A stretch of DNA of 64,000 bases from Thalassobius vesicularis (GCF_004799325.1 NZ_SSMD01000004.1:186001-250000); one strand, 5' to 3'. Positions 1 to 8,697 are shown, counted from the first letter of the stretch. Notes: generated by a model not told the origin, from the letters alone. Numbers and translations: made by a program.

Positions 1-43
1 AAGGTGCCAGAGGGGGCTTGTCGCCGCCCAAAAGGCCAATATG

Positions 44-60
44 ATTAGAATTATTCCAAA
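44..60 (+). promoter_or_regulatory. Irr-type iron control element upstream of mbfA
   Basis: The 17-base sequence ATTAGAATTATTCCAAA is an imperfect inverted repeat with 7-3-7 geometry (TTAGAA against TTCCAA). It ends 11 bases before the mbfA start. This matches the form of the ICE/Irr box of alphaproteobacteria, and mbfA is a known Irr-repressed gene in Bradyrhizobium and Agrobacterium. The site overlaps the Shine-Dalgarno stretch (about 58-65), so bound Irr would sit on the transcription start or leader. The match was made by eye, without a weight matrix. Confidence 0.6.
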
Positions 61-71
61 AAGGGTTCGCC

Positions 72-1046
72 ATGCGTTTCTTCAGCCAACGCCGCCGCTT
101 TCGCGACCTGTCCGAGCAAGAGGTCCTGGCGCTTGCCATCTCGTCCGAGGAGGACGACGCCCGCATCTACCGCAGCTACGGCCAGATGCTGCACGCCGAA
201 TTTCCCGACACCGCCAAGATCTTCGAAGGCATGGCCGAAGAAGAAGACGGCCATCGCGCCCGCCTGATCGAGCTGCACCGCCGCCGCTTTGGCGAGGTCA
301 TCCCCCTGATCCGCCGCGAACACGTCGCCGGCTACTACGCGCGTCGCCCCGTATGGCTGGTCGAGAACCTGGGCCTGGAACGCATCCGCGCCGAGGCCGA
401 GGCGATGGAACGCGACGCCGAGCATTTCTACCTGGCCGCCGCAAAGCGCACCCAGGATGCCGACACGCGCAAACTGCTGGGCGACCTGGCCGCCGCCGAA
501 GCGGGCCACCAGTACACCGCCGGTAAGCTGGAAAAGAAACACCTGGATGACGACGCCCGCGACACCGAAAACCGCGCCGCGCACCGCCAATTCGTGCTGA
601 CCTGGGTGCAGCCGGGCCTGGCCGGGCTGATGGACGGCTCGGTCTCGACCCTGGCCCCGATCTTCGCCGCCGCCTTCGCTACGCAAAACACTTGGGAGAC
701 ATTCCTCGTCGGCCTCGCCGCCTCCATCGGCGCGGGCATCTCGATGGGCTTCACCGAAGCCGCCTCGGACGACGGCGAACTCTCCGGCCGTGGCTCGCCG
801 GTGAAACGCGGCGTGGCGTCGGGCGTTATGACCGCAGTCGGCGGCCTGGGCCACGCGTTGCCCTACCTGATCCCGGATTTCTGGACGGCCACCATCACCG
901 CCTTCGTCGTGGTGTTCTTCGAGCTGTGGGCCATCGCCTGGATCCAGAACAAATACATGGATACCCCGTTCTTCCGCGCGGCCTTTCAGGTGGTTCTAGG
1001 CGGCGCCCTTGTCTTCGCGGCGGGCGTGCTGATCGGCTCGGGTTAA
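72..1046 (+). CDS. mbfA: MbfA, membrane-bound ferritin-like iron exporter (rubrerythrin-VIT1 fusion)
   Basis: 324-residue protein that exports ferrous iron across the inner membrane and protects against iron and peroxide stress. The N-terminal half (about 15-170) is a ferritin/rubrerythrin-like helical domain with diiron-type Glu/His ligands (EEDDAR near 26, EEEDGH near 57, AEAGH near 148). The C-terminal half (about 175-324) is a VIT1/CCC1-type domain with the hallmark GLMDGSVSTLAP and several hydrophobic helices. This fusion and length are characteristic of MbfA. The ATG at 72 follows AAAAAGGG. An Irr-like box just upstream fits repression under low iron. The gene stands alone; a GC-rich repeat begins directly after its stop codon. 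Confidence 0.92.
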   Translation: MRFFSQRRRFRDLSEQEVLALAISSEEDDARIYRSYGQMLHAEFPDTAKIFEGMAEEEDGHRARLIELHRRRFGEVIPLIRREHVAGYYARRPVWLVENLGLERIRAEAEAMERDAEHFYLAAAKRTQDADTRKLLGDLAAAEAGHQYTAGKLEKKHLDDDARDTENRAAHRQFVLTWVQPGLAGLMDGSVSTLAPIFAAAFATQNTWETFLVGLAASIGAGISMGFTEAASDDGELSGRGSPVKRGVASGVMTAVGGLGHALPYLIPDFWTATITAFVVVFFELWAIAWIQNKYMDTPFFRAAFQVVLGGALVFAAGVLIGSG

Positions 1047-1109
1047 GGGGGCGCTGCCCCCGCCGCCCTACGGGCGACTCCCCCGGGATATTTGGAAAAA
1101 GAAGAAGAC
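1047..1109 (+). repeat. Dispersed GC-hairpin repeat, copy A
   Basis: The copy starts right after the mbfA stop with the hairpin GGGGGCGCTGCCCCC, has a second small stem (GCCCTACGGGC), and ends with the signature CCCCGGGATATTTGG followed by AAAAAGAAGAAG. The same architecture recurs inverted at 1225-1290 and in two copies at 8527-8668. It is non-coding and resembles the REP-like intergenic elements common in Rhodobacteraceae. Confidence 0.75.
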
Positions 1110-1224
1110 AAGGCGACCCCCTGCGCATCACATCGGACGGCAGGGGGCTTCTCCTTTTACGGTCATCGGCGTCCCCGCCTGTACCGCCCGTCCGGTATGG
1201 CGGGGTTTGGTTAACATTCCGTTG

Positions 1225-1290
1225 CTTCTTCTTTTAGAAAATATCCTCGGGGGGTGAGGCCGCAGGCCGAGGGGGGCAGACAGCCCCCCT
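1225..1290 (-). repeat. Dispersed GC-hairpin repeat, copy B (inverted)
   Basis: Read on the minus strand this copy gives a GGGGGG...CCCCCC hairpin, a GGCCTGCGGCC-type stem, then CCGAGGATATTTTCTAAAAG and AAGAA. It faces copy A, so the gap 1047-1351 consists largely of an inverted pair of this element plus about 115 bases of spacer with no gene that I can support. Confidence 0.7.
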
Positions 1291-1351
1291 TTCCTCCCTC
1301 TCAGTCTGCCAAAACGATTGACGAAGAACACCATCCTGCTACGCATGCCCA

Positions 1352-2281
1352 ATGATCGAGATTTTCTTCAAAACGCTTCCTTTCTTTGCGCTGATTGGGC
1401 TGGGCTATGGCGCCGGGCGAACCCGGTTCTTTACAGACGAGGCGACGGGTTGGCTGACGAAGTTTGTCTTCTACTTCGCGCTATCCGCCATGCTGTTCCG
1501 GTTCTCTGCCAACCTGACCCTGGCCGAGGTCTTCGATCTGCCGTTTGTTCTGGCCTACCTGGCGGGCACCGGCGCGATCTATTTGGTGGCGACTGCCGTG
1601 GCCCTGCTGCGCAAACGCGGGATCGAAGAGGCCGCCGTCGAGGCGCAATGCGCCGTGATCGGCAATGTCGGTTTCCTCGGCGTGCCGATGCTGGTGCTGC
1701 TGATGGGTGAGGCGGCGATCGGGCCTGTCATGCTGGTGCTGGCGGTTGATCTGATCGTGTTCGGCAGCCTGATCGTGATCCTGATCACCGGGGCGCGCGA
1801 CGGGCGGGTGTCGCCTGCGATCCTGCGCACCGTCGGGATGGGCCTTTTGAAGAACCCGATGATCGTGTCGATTACCCTTGGCCTGACCTGGTCGGCGCTG
1901 CGCATTCCGATCCCCACTCCTCTGAACGAGTTCGTCAGCATCCTAGGTGCCGCCGCCACGCCCGGCGCTCTGTTTGCGATCGGGGCGTCGCTGGCCTCCA
2001 AATCGGCCGAGCGGCTGGCGGTGGCCGGATGGCTGTCCTTTGGCAAGCTGGTGCTCCATCCCGCTGCCGTCGCCTTTGCCGCGCTGGTACTGTTCGAGGT
2101 CGAGCCCTACGCCGCCTCGGTCATGATCGCTGCGGCGGCTTTGCCGGTCGCGGGCAACGTCTACATCCTGGCGCGGCATTACGGGGTGGCGCCGCATCGC
2201 GTCTCTGCCTCGATCCTGATCTCCACCGCGCTGAGCATTTTCACGGTTTCCGCCGTGATCGCATGGGTTCAGCTGCCGTGA
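1352..2281 (+). CDS. AEC family transporter
   Basis: 309-residue polytopic membrane protein of the auxin efflux carrier (AEC) family, whose bacterial members move small organic acids or related metabolites across the inner membrane. It has about ten hydrophobic segments in two five-helix halves, the N-terminal FALIGLGYGAGR segment, and a mid-protein NVGFLGVPM motif typical of the family. The ATG at 1352 gives the expected length. It is followed after 57 bases by fghA on the same strand. The substrate cannot be read from sequence. The window holds two further AEC genes (17828, 48969). Confidence 0.85.
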   Translation: MIEIFFKTLPFFALIGLGYGAGRTRFFTDEATGWLTKFVFYFALSAMLFRFSANLTLAEVFDLPFVLAYLAGTGAIYLVATAVALLRKRGIEEAAVEAQCAVIGNVGFLGVPMLVLLMGEAAIGPVMLVLAVDLIVFGSLIVILITGARDGRVSPAILRTVGMGLLKNPMIVSITLGLTWSALRIPIPTPLNEFVSILGAAATPGALFAIGASLASKSAERLAVAGWLSFGKLVLHPAAVAFAALVLFEVEPYAASVMIAAAALPVAGNVYILARHYGVAPHRVSASILISTALSIFTVSAVIAWVQLP

Positions 2282-2338
2282 TCCTTGCCCATGCGCGCCC
2301 CCTGCGCTAGCCATTGGGCAAAGCTGCAGGAGAGTGCG

Positions 2339-3169
2339 ATGGAAACGATTTCGGAAAACCGCTGCTACGGGGGCACTCAGGGCGTCTACCGCCATCCCTC
2401 GCACAGCACGAATTGCAGCATGACGTTCGGGCTGTTCATGCCCGAAGAGGCGCAGCACGCCCCGGTGCCCGTCCTGTGGTATCTGTCGGGCCTGACCTGC
2501 ACCCATGAAAACGCGATGGTCAAGGCGGGCGCGCAGGCCTGGGCGGCCGAGCAGGGCATCGCGCTGGTCTTTCCCGACACCTCTCCGCGCGGGGCAGATG
2601 TGGCCGACGATCCGGGCTACGATCTGGGCAAGGGCGCTGGGTTCTACGTCAACGCCACGCAAGACCCCTGGGCGCCGCATTACCAAATGTGGGACTACGT
2701 GGCCGAGGAGCTGCCCCGCATCATCACCGCCAATTTCAACGTCGATGAGGACCGCCAGTCGATCACCGGCCATTCCATGGGCGGCCACGGCGCGCTGACG
2801 CTGGCGATGGGCCTGCCGGGGCGGTTCCGCTCGGTCTCGGCCTTTGCGCCGATCTGCCACCCGACTGCCGGGGAATGGGGCCGCAAGCAACTGCTGGCCT
2901 ATCTCGGCCCGGACGAGGATATGTGGACACCCCACGACGCCACCCTGATGATGCAGGCCGAAGGGCTGGACATCCCGCTGCTGGTGGACACCGGCTCGAA
3001 CGACCAGTTCCTTGATCACCTGATGCCCGAGGCGCTGGCCAACGCCGTCATGGCCCGCCGCATCCCCGCGCAGTTGCGCCTGCAAAAGGGCTACGATCAC
3101 AGCTACTTCTTCGTCTCTACCTTCATGGAGGATCACGTCGCCTTCCACGCCGAGGCGCTGTATTCGTGA
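2339..3169 (+). CDS. fghA: S-formylglutathione hydrolase
   Basis: 276-residue esterase-D-type alpha/beta hydrolase that cleaves S-formylglutathione to formate and glutathione, the second step of glutathione-dependent formaldehyde detoxification. The nucleophile elbow GHSMGG puts Ser at about 146, with catalytic Asp near 222 (NDQF) and His near 254 (YDHSYFF). The conserved Cys of GLTCTHEN is at about 54. The ATG at 2339 was chosen over an upstream in-frame start because CAGGAGAG lies 5 bases before it and the protein then has the family length. It opens an operon: its stop overlaps the GTG of the next gene. The glutathione-dependent formaldehyde dehydrogenase gene is not in this window. Confidence 0.93.
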   Translation: METISENRCYGGTQGVYRHPSHSTNCSMTFGLFMPEEAQHAPVPVLWYLSGLTCTHENAMVKAGAQAWAAEQGIALVFPDTSPRGADVADDPGYDLGKGAGFYVNATQDPWAPHYQMWDYVAEELPRIITANFNVDEDRQSITGHSMGGHGALTLAMGLPGRFRSVSAFAPICHPTAGEWGRKQLLAYLGPDEDMWTPHDATLMMQAEGLDIPLLVDTGSNDQFLDHLMPEALANAVMARRIPAQLRLQKGYDHSYFFVSTFMEDHVAFHAEALYS

Positions 3170-3615
3170 CCACCCTCTACGTCGATGCCGATGCCTGCCC
3201 CGTCAAGGACGAGGCCGAGCGCGTGGCCACCCGTCACCGCGTCCCGGTGAAACTGGTCTGCAACGGCGGCCTGCGCCTGTCGCAAAACCCGCTGGTCGAG
3301 GTGGTCATCGTTCCCGAAGGGCCGGACGTGGCCGACATGTGGATCGCCGACCGCGCCGGGCCTGGGGATGTGGTGATCACCGGCGATATCCCTCTGGCCG
3401 CGAAATGCGTGGCGGCTGGTGCCCAGGTGCTGAAACATGATGGCGAGGCGCTGACCCAGGTCAATATCGGCAACGCCCTTGCGATGCGCGACCTGATGCA
3501 AGACCTGCGCGCCGCCGATCCGTTCCGGCAGGGCGGCGGCAAGGGATTCTCGAAATCCGACCGCTCGCGCTTTCTGGACGCGCTGGAGCGTGTGCTGCGA
3601 AAGGCCAAATCATGA
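3166..3615 (+). CDS. YaiI/YqxD family protein (DUF188)
   Basis: 149-residue cytoplasmic protein of the UPF0178/DUF188 family, a PIN/NYN-like fold thought to be related to nucleases but without an established role. The N-terminal [12 protein letters not shown] motif holds the conserved acidic residues, and GDIPLAAKC lies mid-protein; both are family hallmarks. Translation starts at GTG 3166 inside the fghA stop (GTGA overlap), so expression is probably coupled to fghA. The next gene overlaps it by 4 bases. No functional link to formaldehyde detoxification is evident beyond the operon. Confidence 0.88.
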   Translation: MTTLYVDADACPVKDEAERVATRHRVPVKLVCNGGLRLSQNPLVEVVIVPEGPDVADMWIADRAGPGDVVITGDIPLAAKCVAAGAQVLKHDGEALTQVNIGNALAMRDLMQDLRAADPFRQGGGKGFSKSDRSRFLDALERVLRKAKS

Positions 3616-4229
3616 TCGACGCCGTGGTGTGGGATATCGGCCGCGTTCTGATTGAATACGATCCCGTACGGTTCTTTACCGGCGCCGTTGGCCCAGACCG
3701 CACCAAGGCCCTGTTCGACACCGTCGATCTTGAGTCCTACAACCTGCGCTCGGACGCTGGCGAACCCCTGCGCGACACCATGGCCGAGGCTGCTGCCGAC
3801 CACCCCGATTTCGCCAATGAAATCGGTATGTTCTGGGATCACTGGATCGACATGGCCAGCCCCGAAATCCCCGGCTCGGTCCGCCTGTTGGTCACGCTGA
3901 AACAACGCGGTATCCCGGTACTGGCCCTGTCCAATTTCGGCCGCGAAACCTTTGACATCGCCTGCGCCCGCTACCCGTTCCTGACCACCTTCGACCGCGC
4001 CTATATCTCGGCGCATCTGGGCCAGATCAAACCCAACCCCGATTTCTACGAGACGTTGGAGCGTGACAGCGGTTATGCTCCGTCCCGTCTGCTCTTTACC
4101 GACGACAAGCCCGAGAACATCGCCACCGCCGCCGCGCGCGGCTGGCAGACCCACCTGTTCCAAGGCCCCGACGGCTGGGCCGATTGCCTGCTGGCCCACG
4201 GCCTGCTGAACCACGAGGATATCCAATGA
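3612..4229 (+). CDS. HAD superfamily hydrolase (YihX-like)
   Basis: 205-residue HAD-like hydrolase, probably a small-molecule phosphatase. Motif I is [14 protein letters not shown], with the nucleophile Asp followed by Ile-Gly rather than the usual DxD, as in the YihX group. Motif II is LALSNF, the Lys is in [11 protein letters not shown], and motif IV is [12 protein letters not shown] four-helix cap lies between motifs I and II. ATGA overlaps couple it to the DUF188 gene upstream and the cyclodeaminase-like gene downstream. The substrate is not evident. Confidence 0.85.
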   Translation: MIDAVVWDIGRVLIEYDPVRFFTGAVGPDRTKALFDTVDLESYNLRSDAGEPLRDTMAEAAADHPDFANEIGMFWDHWIDMASPEIPGSVRLLVTLKQRGIPVLALSNFGRETFDIACARYPFLTTFDRAYISAHLGQIKPNPDFYETLERDSGYAPSRLLFTDDKPENIATAAARGWQTHLFQGPDGWADCLLAHGLLNHEDIQ

Positions 4230-5140
4230 CCATCCCCATGATCCCCTTTGACGAAGGCGAGAAACTGCTCGACTGGATGGGCTTCATCGCCGCACTTGAG
4301 GCCGGGCATAAGCTGCCGAAGGCCGAGATCGCGGACACCTTCCTTTACCGTGGCAAGGACACCCTGCTGAACCGCGCCGCGTGGATCGACGGAATGGGCC
4401 TGGCCGTGAAATCTGCCACCGTGTTTCCGGGAAACCCGGCGCGCGGGCTGGGCGTGGTCAACGGCGGCGTGTCGCTCTACTCCGACACGGACGGGATGCT
4501 CGAGGCGCTGGTCGATTTCCACCTGGTGACCAAGTGGAAAACCGCCGGCGACAGCCTGCTGGCCGCCACCAAGCTTGCCCGTCCCGACAGCCGCAACATC
4601 CTGATCGTCGGTGCCGGCACCGTGGGCCGCTCGCTGCGGCAGGCTTATGGCGCGGCCTTCCCGGATGCCACTTTTACCATCTGGAACCGTACGGTGGCGA
4701 ATGCTCGGGCGATGGCCGACGAATTCCCCGGAATGCAGGTCGCCACCGATCTGGAAACCGCCGTCCGCGCCGCTGACATCGTGACCTCTGCCACCATGTC
4801 CACCCAGCCCAACATCAAGGGCGACTGGCTGCGCCCCGGCCAGCACCTCGACCTGATCGGCGCCTACCGCCCCGACATGCGCGAGGCTGACGACACCGCC
4901 CTGCAACGCGCCCGCGTGTTCGTGGACAGCTTCGACACTACCATCGGCCATATCGGCGAGATCGAGATCCCCCTGCAAACCGGCGCGATCACTCGCGACC
5001 ACCTGATCGCCGATTACTATGACATCGCCAAATTCCAGCGCAGCAGCGATGACGAGATCACCCTGTTCAAGAACGGCGGCGGCGCGCATCTGGACCTGAT
5101 GACCAGCCGCTACATCCTCGATCAATGGCGGGCGCGGTGA
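4226..5140 (+). CDS. Ornithine cyclodeaminase / mu-crystallin family protein
   Basis: 304-residue NAD(P)-binding protein of the ornithine cyclodeaminase/mu-crystallin family, whose members deaminate ornithine or reduce cyclic imino acids. A Rossmann motif ILIVGAGTVGRSL lies at about 128-140, followed by VVNGGVSLYSDTDG-like and LDLIGAYRPDM segments typical of the family. The ATG at 4226 overlaps the HAD stop (ATGA). The true substrate is uncertain, since this family is often misnamed as cyclodeaminase. Its 3' end overlaps the following hydrolase gene by 16 bases, placing it firmly within the fghA operon. Confidence 0.82.
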   Translation: MTIPMIPFDEGEKLLDWMGFIAALEAGHKLPKAEIADTFLYRGKDTLLNRAAWIDGMGLAVKSATVFPGNPARGLGVVNGGVSLYSDTDGMLEALVDFHLVTKWKTAGDSLLAATKLARPDSRNILIVGAGTVGRSLRQAYGAAFPDATFTIWNRTVANARAMADEFPGMQVATDLETAVRAADIVTSATMSTQPNIKGDWLRPGQHLDLIGAYRPDMREADDTALQRARVFVDSFDTTIGHIGEIEIPLQTGAITRDHLIADYYDIAKFQRSSDDEITLFKNGGGAHLDLMTSRYILDQWRAR

Positions 5141-6060
5141 TCTGGCCGGTCGCCGCCCTTGCTGCGATCGCGGCAGCGCCCTTCCTGCGCGAGGCGGCCA
5201 AGCCGCGCATCTCCAACGCCCGCACCGACGCGCCCGGAGAGTTCGTTCAGCTGTCGCGCGGCATCACCCATTACCACTGGCGCGGGCGGCGCGATGGCCC
5301 CGTCGCGGTCTGCGTTCACGGGCTGACGACCCCCTCGCGGGTGTGGGACGCGATTGCCGATGACCTGATCGCGCAGGGCTTCCGGGTGCTGGTCTATGAC
5401 CTTTACGGGCGCGGTTATTCCGACCGGCCTTACGGGCGACAGGACAGCGCGTTCTTCCTCGATCAACTCGAGGAACTGCTGGCCCACCTGAACCTGCACG
5501 ACGACATTACGCTGCTGGGCTACTCGATGGGTGGGGCGATCGCGACCCGCTTTGCCGCTCGCCATGCCCGAATGCTGCGCCAGTTGATCCTGTTCGCCCC
5601 CGTCGGCATGGGACACCAGCTGGGCCGTGCGCAAAAGCTGGCCGATCTGCCCGTGCTGGGGGATTGGCTGATGCGGGTGCTGTTCGCACGCTCGCAGCAA
5701 CAGGCCGTCGCGGCCGAGGCCACCCTGCCGACCTTCATCCCCGGCATGGGCGCCTACCAGCTGTCGCAGCCGAAAACCTCGGGCTATGTGCCGGCGGTCC
5801 TGTCTTCGTTGCGCGGCATCATCGCCGAGCCGCGCCGCGACGACCACCTGAAGCTGGCGCGCTCGGGCCTGCCGATGCTGGCGCTGTGGGGGGCAGAGGA
5901 CCGCACCATCCCCATCGCCGCCCGCGACGTCGCCGCAGGCTGGAACCCTGCCTTGCAGCACCACACCGTGGCCGGGGCCGGGCATGGGCTGGTCTACACC
6001 CACACCCCCGACCTGACGGCGGCGATGCGGGCCTTCATGGCTCAGGCGGGAACGGCCTGA
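5125..6060 (+). CDS. Alpha/beta fold hydrolase with N-terminal membrane anchor
   Basis: 311-residue alpha/beta hydrolase. A hydrophobic N-terminal helix (about 4-20) suggests a membrane anchor. The oxyanion-region CVHGLTTPS is at about 63-71, the nucleophile is Ser in GYSMGG (about 134), with acid Asp in WGAEDRTIP and His in GAGHGLVYT near the C-terminus. The catalytic triad looks complete. The reaction could be ester, lactone or C-C bond hydrolysis; sequence alone does not decide. It is the last gene of the fghA-led operon, overlaps the preceding gene by 16 bases, and is convergent with the MFS gene by a 19-base overlap. Confidence 0.85.
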   Translation: MAGAVIWPVAALAAIAAAPFLREAAKPRISNARTDAPGEFVQLSRGITHYHWRGRRDGPVAVCVHGLTTPSRVWDAIADDLIAQGFRVLVYDLYGRGYSDRPYGRQDSAFFLDQLEELLAHLNLHDDITLLGYSMGGAIATRFAARHARMLRQLILFAPVGMGHQLGRAQKLADLPVLGDWLMRVLFARSQQQAVAAEATLPTFIPGMGAYQLSQPKTSGYVPAVLSSLRGIIAEPRRDDHLKLARSGLPMLALWGAEDRTIPIAARDVAAGWNPALQHHTVAGAGHGLVYTHTPDLTAAMRAFMAQAGTA

Positions 6061-7277
6061 CGCTTTTCACGGATGGGCAGGTTGATCAGCGCCGAGAACG
6101 CGCCAACCCCCACGCCGACCCACCACACCGCGGTGTAATCGCCGTAAATGTCGTACATCCGGCCCCCCAGCCAGACGCCCAGAAAGCTGCCCAGCTGATG
6201 GCTGAAGAACACGATGCCGTACAGCGTGCCCATGTAGCGCAGACCGTAGATATGCGCGACCAGCCCGCTGGTCAGTGGCACCGTCGCCAGCCACAGCGCG
6301 CCCATGCTGATCGAGAACAGGATCACCGTCGCCGGCGTCATCGGCACCAGAATGAACGCCGCAGCCACCATGGTGCGCAACGCGTAAATCCCGGCCAGCA
6401 GGTACTTTTTCTGGTACCGGTTGCCCAGCCACCCGGCCAGCAGCGTGCCGCCGATATTGGCCAGACCGATCAGCGAAATCGCTGCCGCCCCAAGCGCCGA
6501 GGTGCTGCTGATCCCCAGCGCGGCCAGGATGCTGCCGTCGCCGATGGGGCCGCACATCTCGGTCACGAAGGCGGGGAAGTGGGCGGTCACAAAGGCCAGC
6601 TGGTAGCCGCAGGAAAAGAAGCCCAAAAAGATGAACGTATAGCTGGGGTCGCGGAACGCACGGCGCAGGATCGTGCCCATGCTTTCCTCCAGCTCGGCCT
6701 TGCTGGCGGTGACCGGGCTGCGCATCATCGGCAGCAGCGCCAGCATCACGATCAGCGCGGCGGCGAAGACCAGGAACACCTCTTGCCAGGGCATCATGCT
6801 CAGCATCCACTCGGCCACCGGGGCGCCGAACACTTGGCCCGCCGAACCCGCCGCCGTTGCAATCGCCAGCGACATCGAACGGTTGGCATCCGAGGCCGCC
6901 CGTCCGACCACCGCCAGGATCACCCCGAACCCGGTGCCCGCAACGCCGAAACCGACAAGGATTTCATACAGTTGGTGCGCCTCAGGCGTCACCGCAAAGG
7001 ACGACAGCACCAATCCGGCGGCATAGAACAACGCGCCCACGACGATAGCCTTGCGATCCCCGACCTTCTCGGCCAGCGCGCCGAACAGCGGCTGCCCGAT
7101 CCCCCAGGCCAGGTTCTGAATGGCAATCGCCAGCGAAAACTCGGCCCGCGGCCAGTTGAACTCGGTCGCGATCGGGATCTGGAACACGCCGAAACTGGCC
7201 CGCACGGAAAAGCCGACCAGGATGATCAGACAGCCAATGACCAGCACGGGATTGAAAAGGGGGGCTTTGGCCTGCAT
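6042..7277 (-). CDS. MFS transporter (OxlT/monocarboxylate-like)
   Basis: 411-residue major facilitator with twelve predicted membrane helices and two six-helix halves separated by a charged loop (around SPVTASKAELEESMG). The first loop has a GIGQPLFGALAEKVGDRK motif-A-like sequence. It most resembles MFS carriers of the oxalate/formate and monocarboxylate group, so it probably moves a small organic acid. The ATG at 7277 is preceded by AGGAGAG. It is transcribed divergently from zapE, with about 110-120 bases between them, and its end runs 19 bases into the convergent hydrolase gene. Confidence 0.85.
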   Translation of the reverse strand: MQAKAPLFNPVLVIGCLIILVGFSVRASFGVFQIPIATEFNWPRAEFSLAIAIQNLAWGIGQPLFGALAEKVGDRKAIVVGALFYAAGLVLSSFAVTPEAHQLYEILVGFGVAGTGFGVILAVVGRAASDANRSMSLAIATAAGSAGQVFGAPVAEWMLSMMPWQEVFLVFAAALIVMLALLPMMRSPVTASKAELEESMGTILRRAFRDPSYTFIFLGFFSCGYQLAFVTAHFPAFVTEMCGPIGDGSILAALGISSTSALGAAAISLIGLANIGGTLLAGWLGNRYQKKYLLAGIYALRTMVAAAFILVPMTPATVILFSISMGALWLATVPLTSGLVAHIYGLRYMGTLYGIVFFSHQLGSFLGVWLGGRMYDIYGDYTAVWWVGVGVGAFSALINLPIREKRQAVPA

Positions 7278-7398
7278 GTCGGCTCTCCTGTTGCGCCGGG
7301 CATTCGTAAGACAATTACGGGCAGCGTCAATTCAGGATTTGTGCACTGCAGCATCACTTTTCGTGACAACGCCCGCATCCCACGGTATGCCACTCGCC

Positions 7399-8460
7399 AT
7401 GACCCGGATTCAGGACACATACCGCACCCGCGTGGCCGATGGCTCTTTGCACGCCGACGAGGCGCAGCAAGCCGTCCTGCCCGAGTTTGACCGCATCTGC
7501 GAGGAGGTCTCGCGCCCCGCGAAAAAGGGCCTGTTCCGCAAGGCCCCGCCGCCGCCCAAGGGCCTGTACCTGTGGGGCGGGGTCGGTCGCGGAAAATCCA
7601 TGCTGATGGACCTGTTCGTCGACCACCTGACCGTGCCCGCCCGCCGCGTGCATTTCCACGCCTTCATGCAGGAAATCCACGCCGCCATGCACTTGAACCG
7701 TCAGGCCGGGGTCGAGGACGCGCTGGCCCCCGTCGCGAACGACGTCGCCGCCTCGGTCAAGGTGCTGGCCTTCGACGAGATGCAGATCACCGACATCACC
7801 GACGCGATGATCGTGGGCCGCCTGTTCGAGATCCTGTTCGCCAAGGGGGTGGTCGTGGTGACGACCTCGAACCGCGTGCCGGATGACCTGTACAAGAACG
7901 GCCTGAACCGCCAACTGTTCCTGCCCTTTATCGAGATCATCAAGGACCAGATGGTCGTGTGGGAAATGATCTCTCCCCGCGATTACCGCCAGGACCGCCT
8001 CAAGGGCGCGCCAGTCTACTTCTCGCCGATCAACGACGCCAGCCGCCAGAAAATCCGCGAAGTCTGGGAACACCTGTCGGGCGGCGAGTCCGAGAAACTG
8101 GTGCTCAAGGTCAAAGGCCGCGACGTCGAACTGCCCGAGTTCCGCAACGGCGTCGCGCGCGCCAGCTTCTACGACCTGTGCGGCAAGATGCTGGGCGCCG
8201 GCGACTACCTGGCCATCGCCGAGGCGGTAAAGGTGCTGATCCTGGAAAACGTCCCCCGCCTGGGCCGCACGAACTTCAACGAGGCCAAACGCTTCGTCAC
8301 CCTGATCGACGCCCTGTACGAGGCCAAGGTCCGGCTGATCTGCTCAGCCGCGGACGAACCCGAGAGCCTGTACATCGAAGGCGAAGGCGTGTTCGAGTTC
8401 GAACGCACCGCCAGCCGCCTGCGCGAAATGCAGTCCGAGGACTGGGCCGCCGAAGACTGA
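7399..8460 (+). CDS. zapE: Cell division protein ZapE (AFG1-like ATPase)
   Basis: 353-residue AFG1/ZapE family P-loop ATPase; in E. coli ZapE associates with the Z-ring and modulates FtsZ polymers under stress. Walker A is GGVGRGKS (about 60-67), Walker B is VLAFDEMQITD, and a TTSNRVPDDLYKNGLNRQLFLPFI segment with sensor and arginine-finger residues follows, as usual in the family. Two in-frame ATGs are possible, 7387 and 7399, neither with a strong Shine-Dalgarno; 7399 is preferred because homologues begin just before the MTRIQDTY-like segment. It is monocistronic and divergent from the MFS gene. Confidence 0.88.
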   Translation: MTRIQDTYRTRVADGSLHADEAQQAVLPEFDRICEEVSRPAKKGLFRKAPPPPKGLYLWGGVGRGKSMLMDLFVDHLTVPARRVHFHAFMQEIHAAMHLNRQAGVEDALAPVANDVAASVKVLAFDEMQITDITDAMIVGRLFEILFAKGVVVVTTSNRVPDDLYKNGLNRQLFLPFIEIIKDQMVVWEMISPRDYRQDRLKGAPVYFSPINDASRQKIREVWEHLSGGESEKLVLKVKGRDVELPEFRNGVARASFYDLCGKMLGAGDYLAIAEAVKVLILENVPRLGRTNFNEAKRFVTLIDALYEAKVRLICSAADEPESLYIEGEGVFEFERTASRLREMQSEDWAAED

Positions 8461-8526
8461 TCCAATTGTGCGCCTGCGGCGCGCTGGATATCTTGGCATC
8501 GGCCTGCGGCCGTTGCCTGCGGTGTT

Positions 8527-8590
8527 GAGGGGCGCTGCCCCTCTTGGCCTGCGGCCAATTCACCCCGGGATATTTTCAAAAAGAAGAAGA
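8527..8590 (+). repeat. Dispersed GC-hairpin repeat, copy C
   Basis: GAGGGGCGCTGCCCCTC hairpin, then TTGGCCTGCGGCCAA, then CACCCCGGGATATTTTC followed by AAAAAGAAGAAG. It has the same layout as copy A near mbfA. It lies 66 bases after the zapE stop and faces copy D. Confidence 0.75.
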
Positions 8591-8606
8591 TAAGCGCGCG
8601 TCTTGG

Positions 8607-8668
8607 CTTCTTTCTGACTAAAATACTCCGGGGGAGTCCTCTGAAAGAGGACGGGGGCAGCGCCCCCT
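8607..8668 (-). repeat. Dispersed GC-hairpin repeat, copy D (inverted)
   Basis: On the minus strand it reads AGGGGGCGCTGCCCCC, a GTCCTCTTTCAGAGGAC stem, then TCCCCCGGAGTATTTTAG and CAGAAAGAAG. It forms an inverted pair with copy C in the gap between the convergent genes zapE and folC. The rest of the gap (8698-8849) shows no gene. Confidence 0.7.
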
Positions 8669-8671
8669 AAT

Positions 8672-8697
8672 AAAAAGGGGGCCGTTGGTTCGGCCCC
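8672..8697 (-). terminator. Rho-independent terminator for accD-folC
   Basis: On the minus strand a perfect 7-base stem GGGGCCG/CGGCCCC with a six-base loop is followed one base later by TTTTT. It lies about 150 bases after the folC stop. On the plus strand only a weak TCTTTC follows, so it could serve zapE poorly at best. Confidence 0.65.

Noticed and set aside
5664-7490. Plus-strand 608-codon frame across the MFS gene
   Set aside because: It is antisense to a clear twelve-helix transporter, and its composition (His, Gln, Arg rich) is typical of shadow frames in GC-rich DNA.
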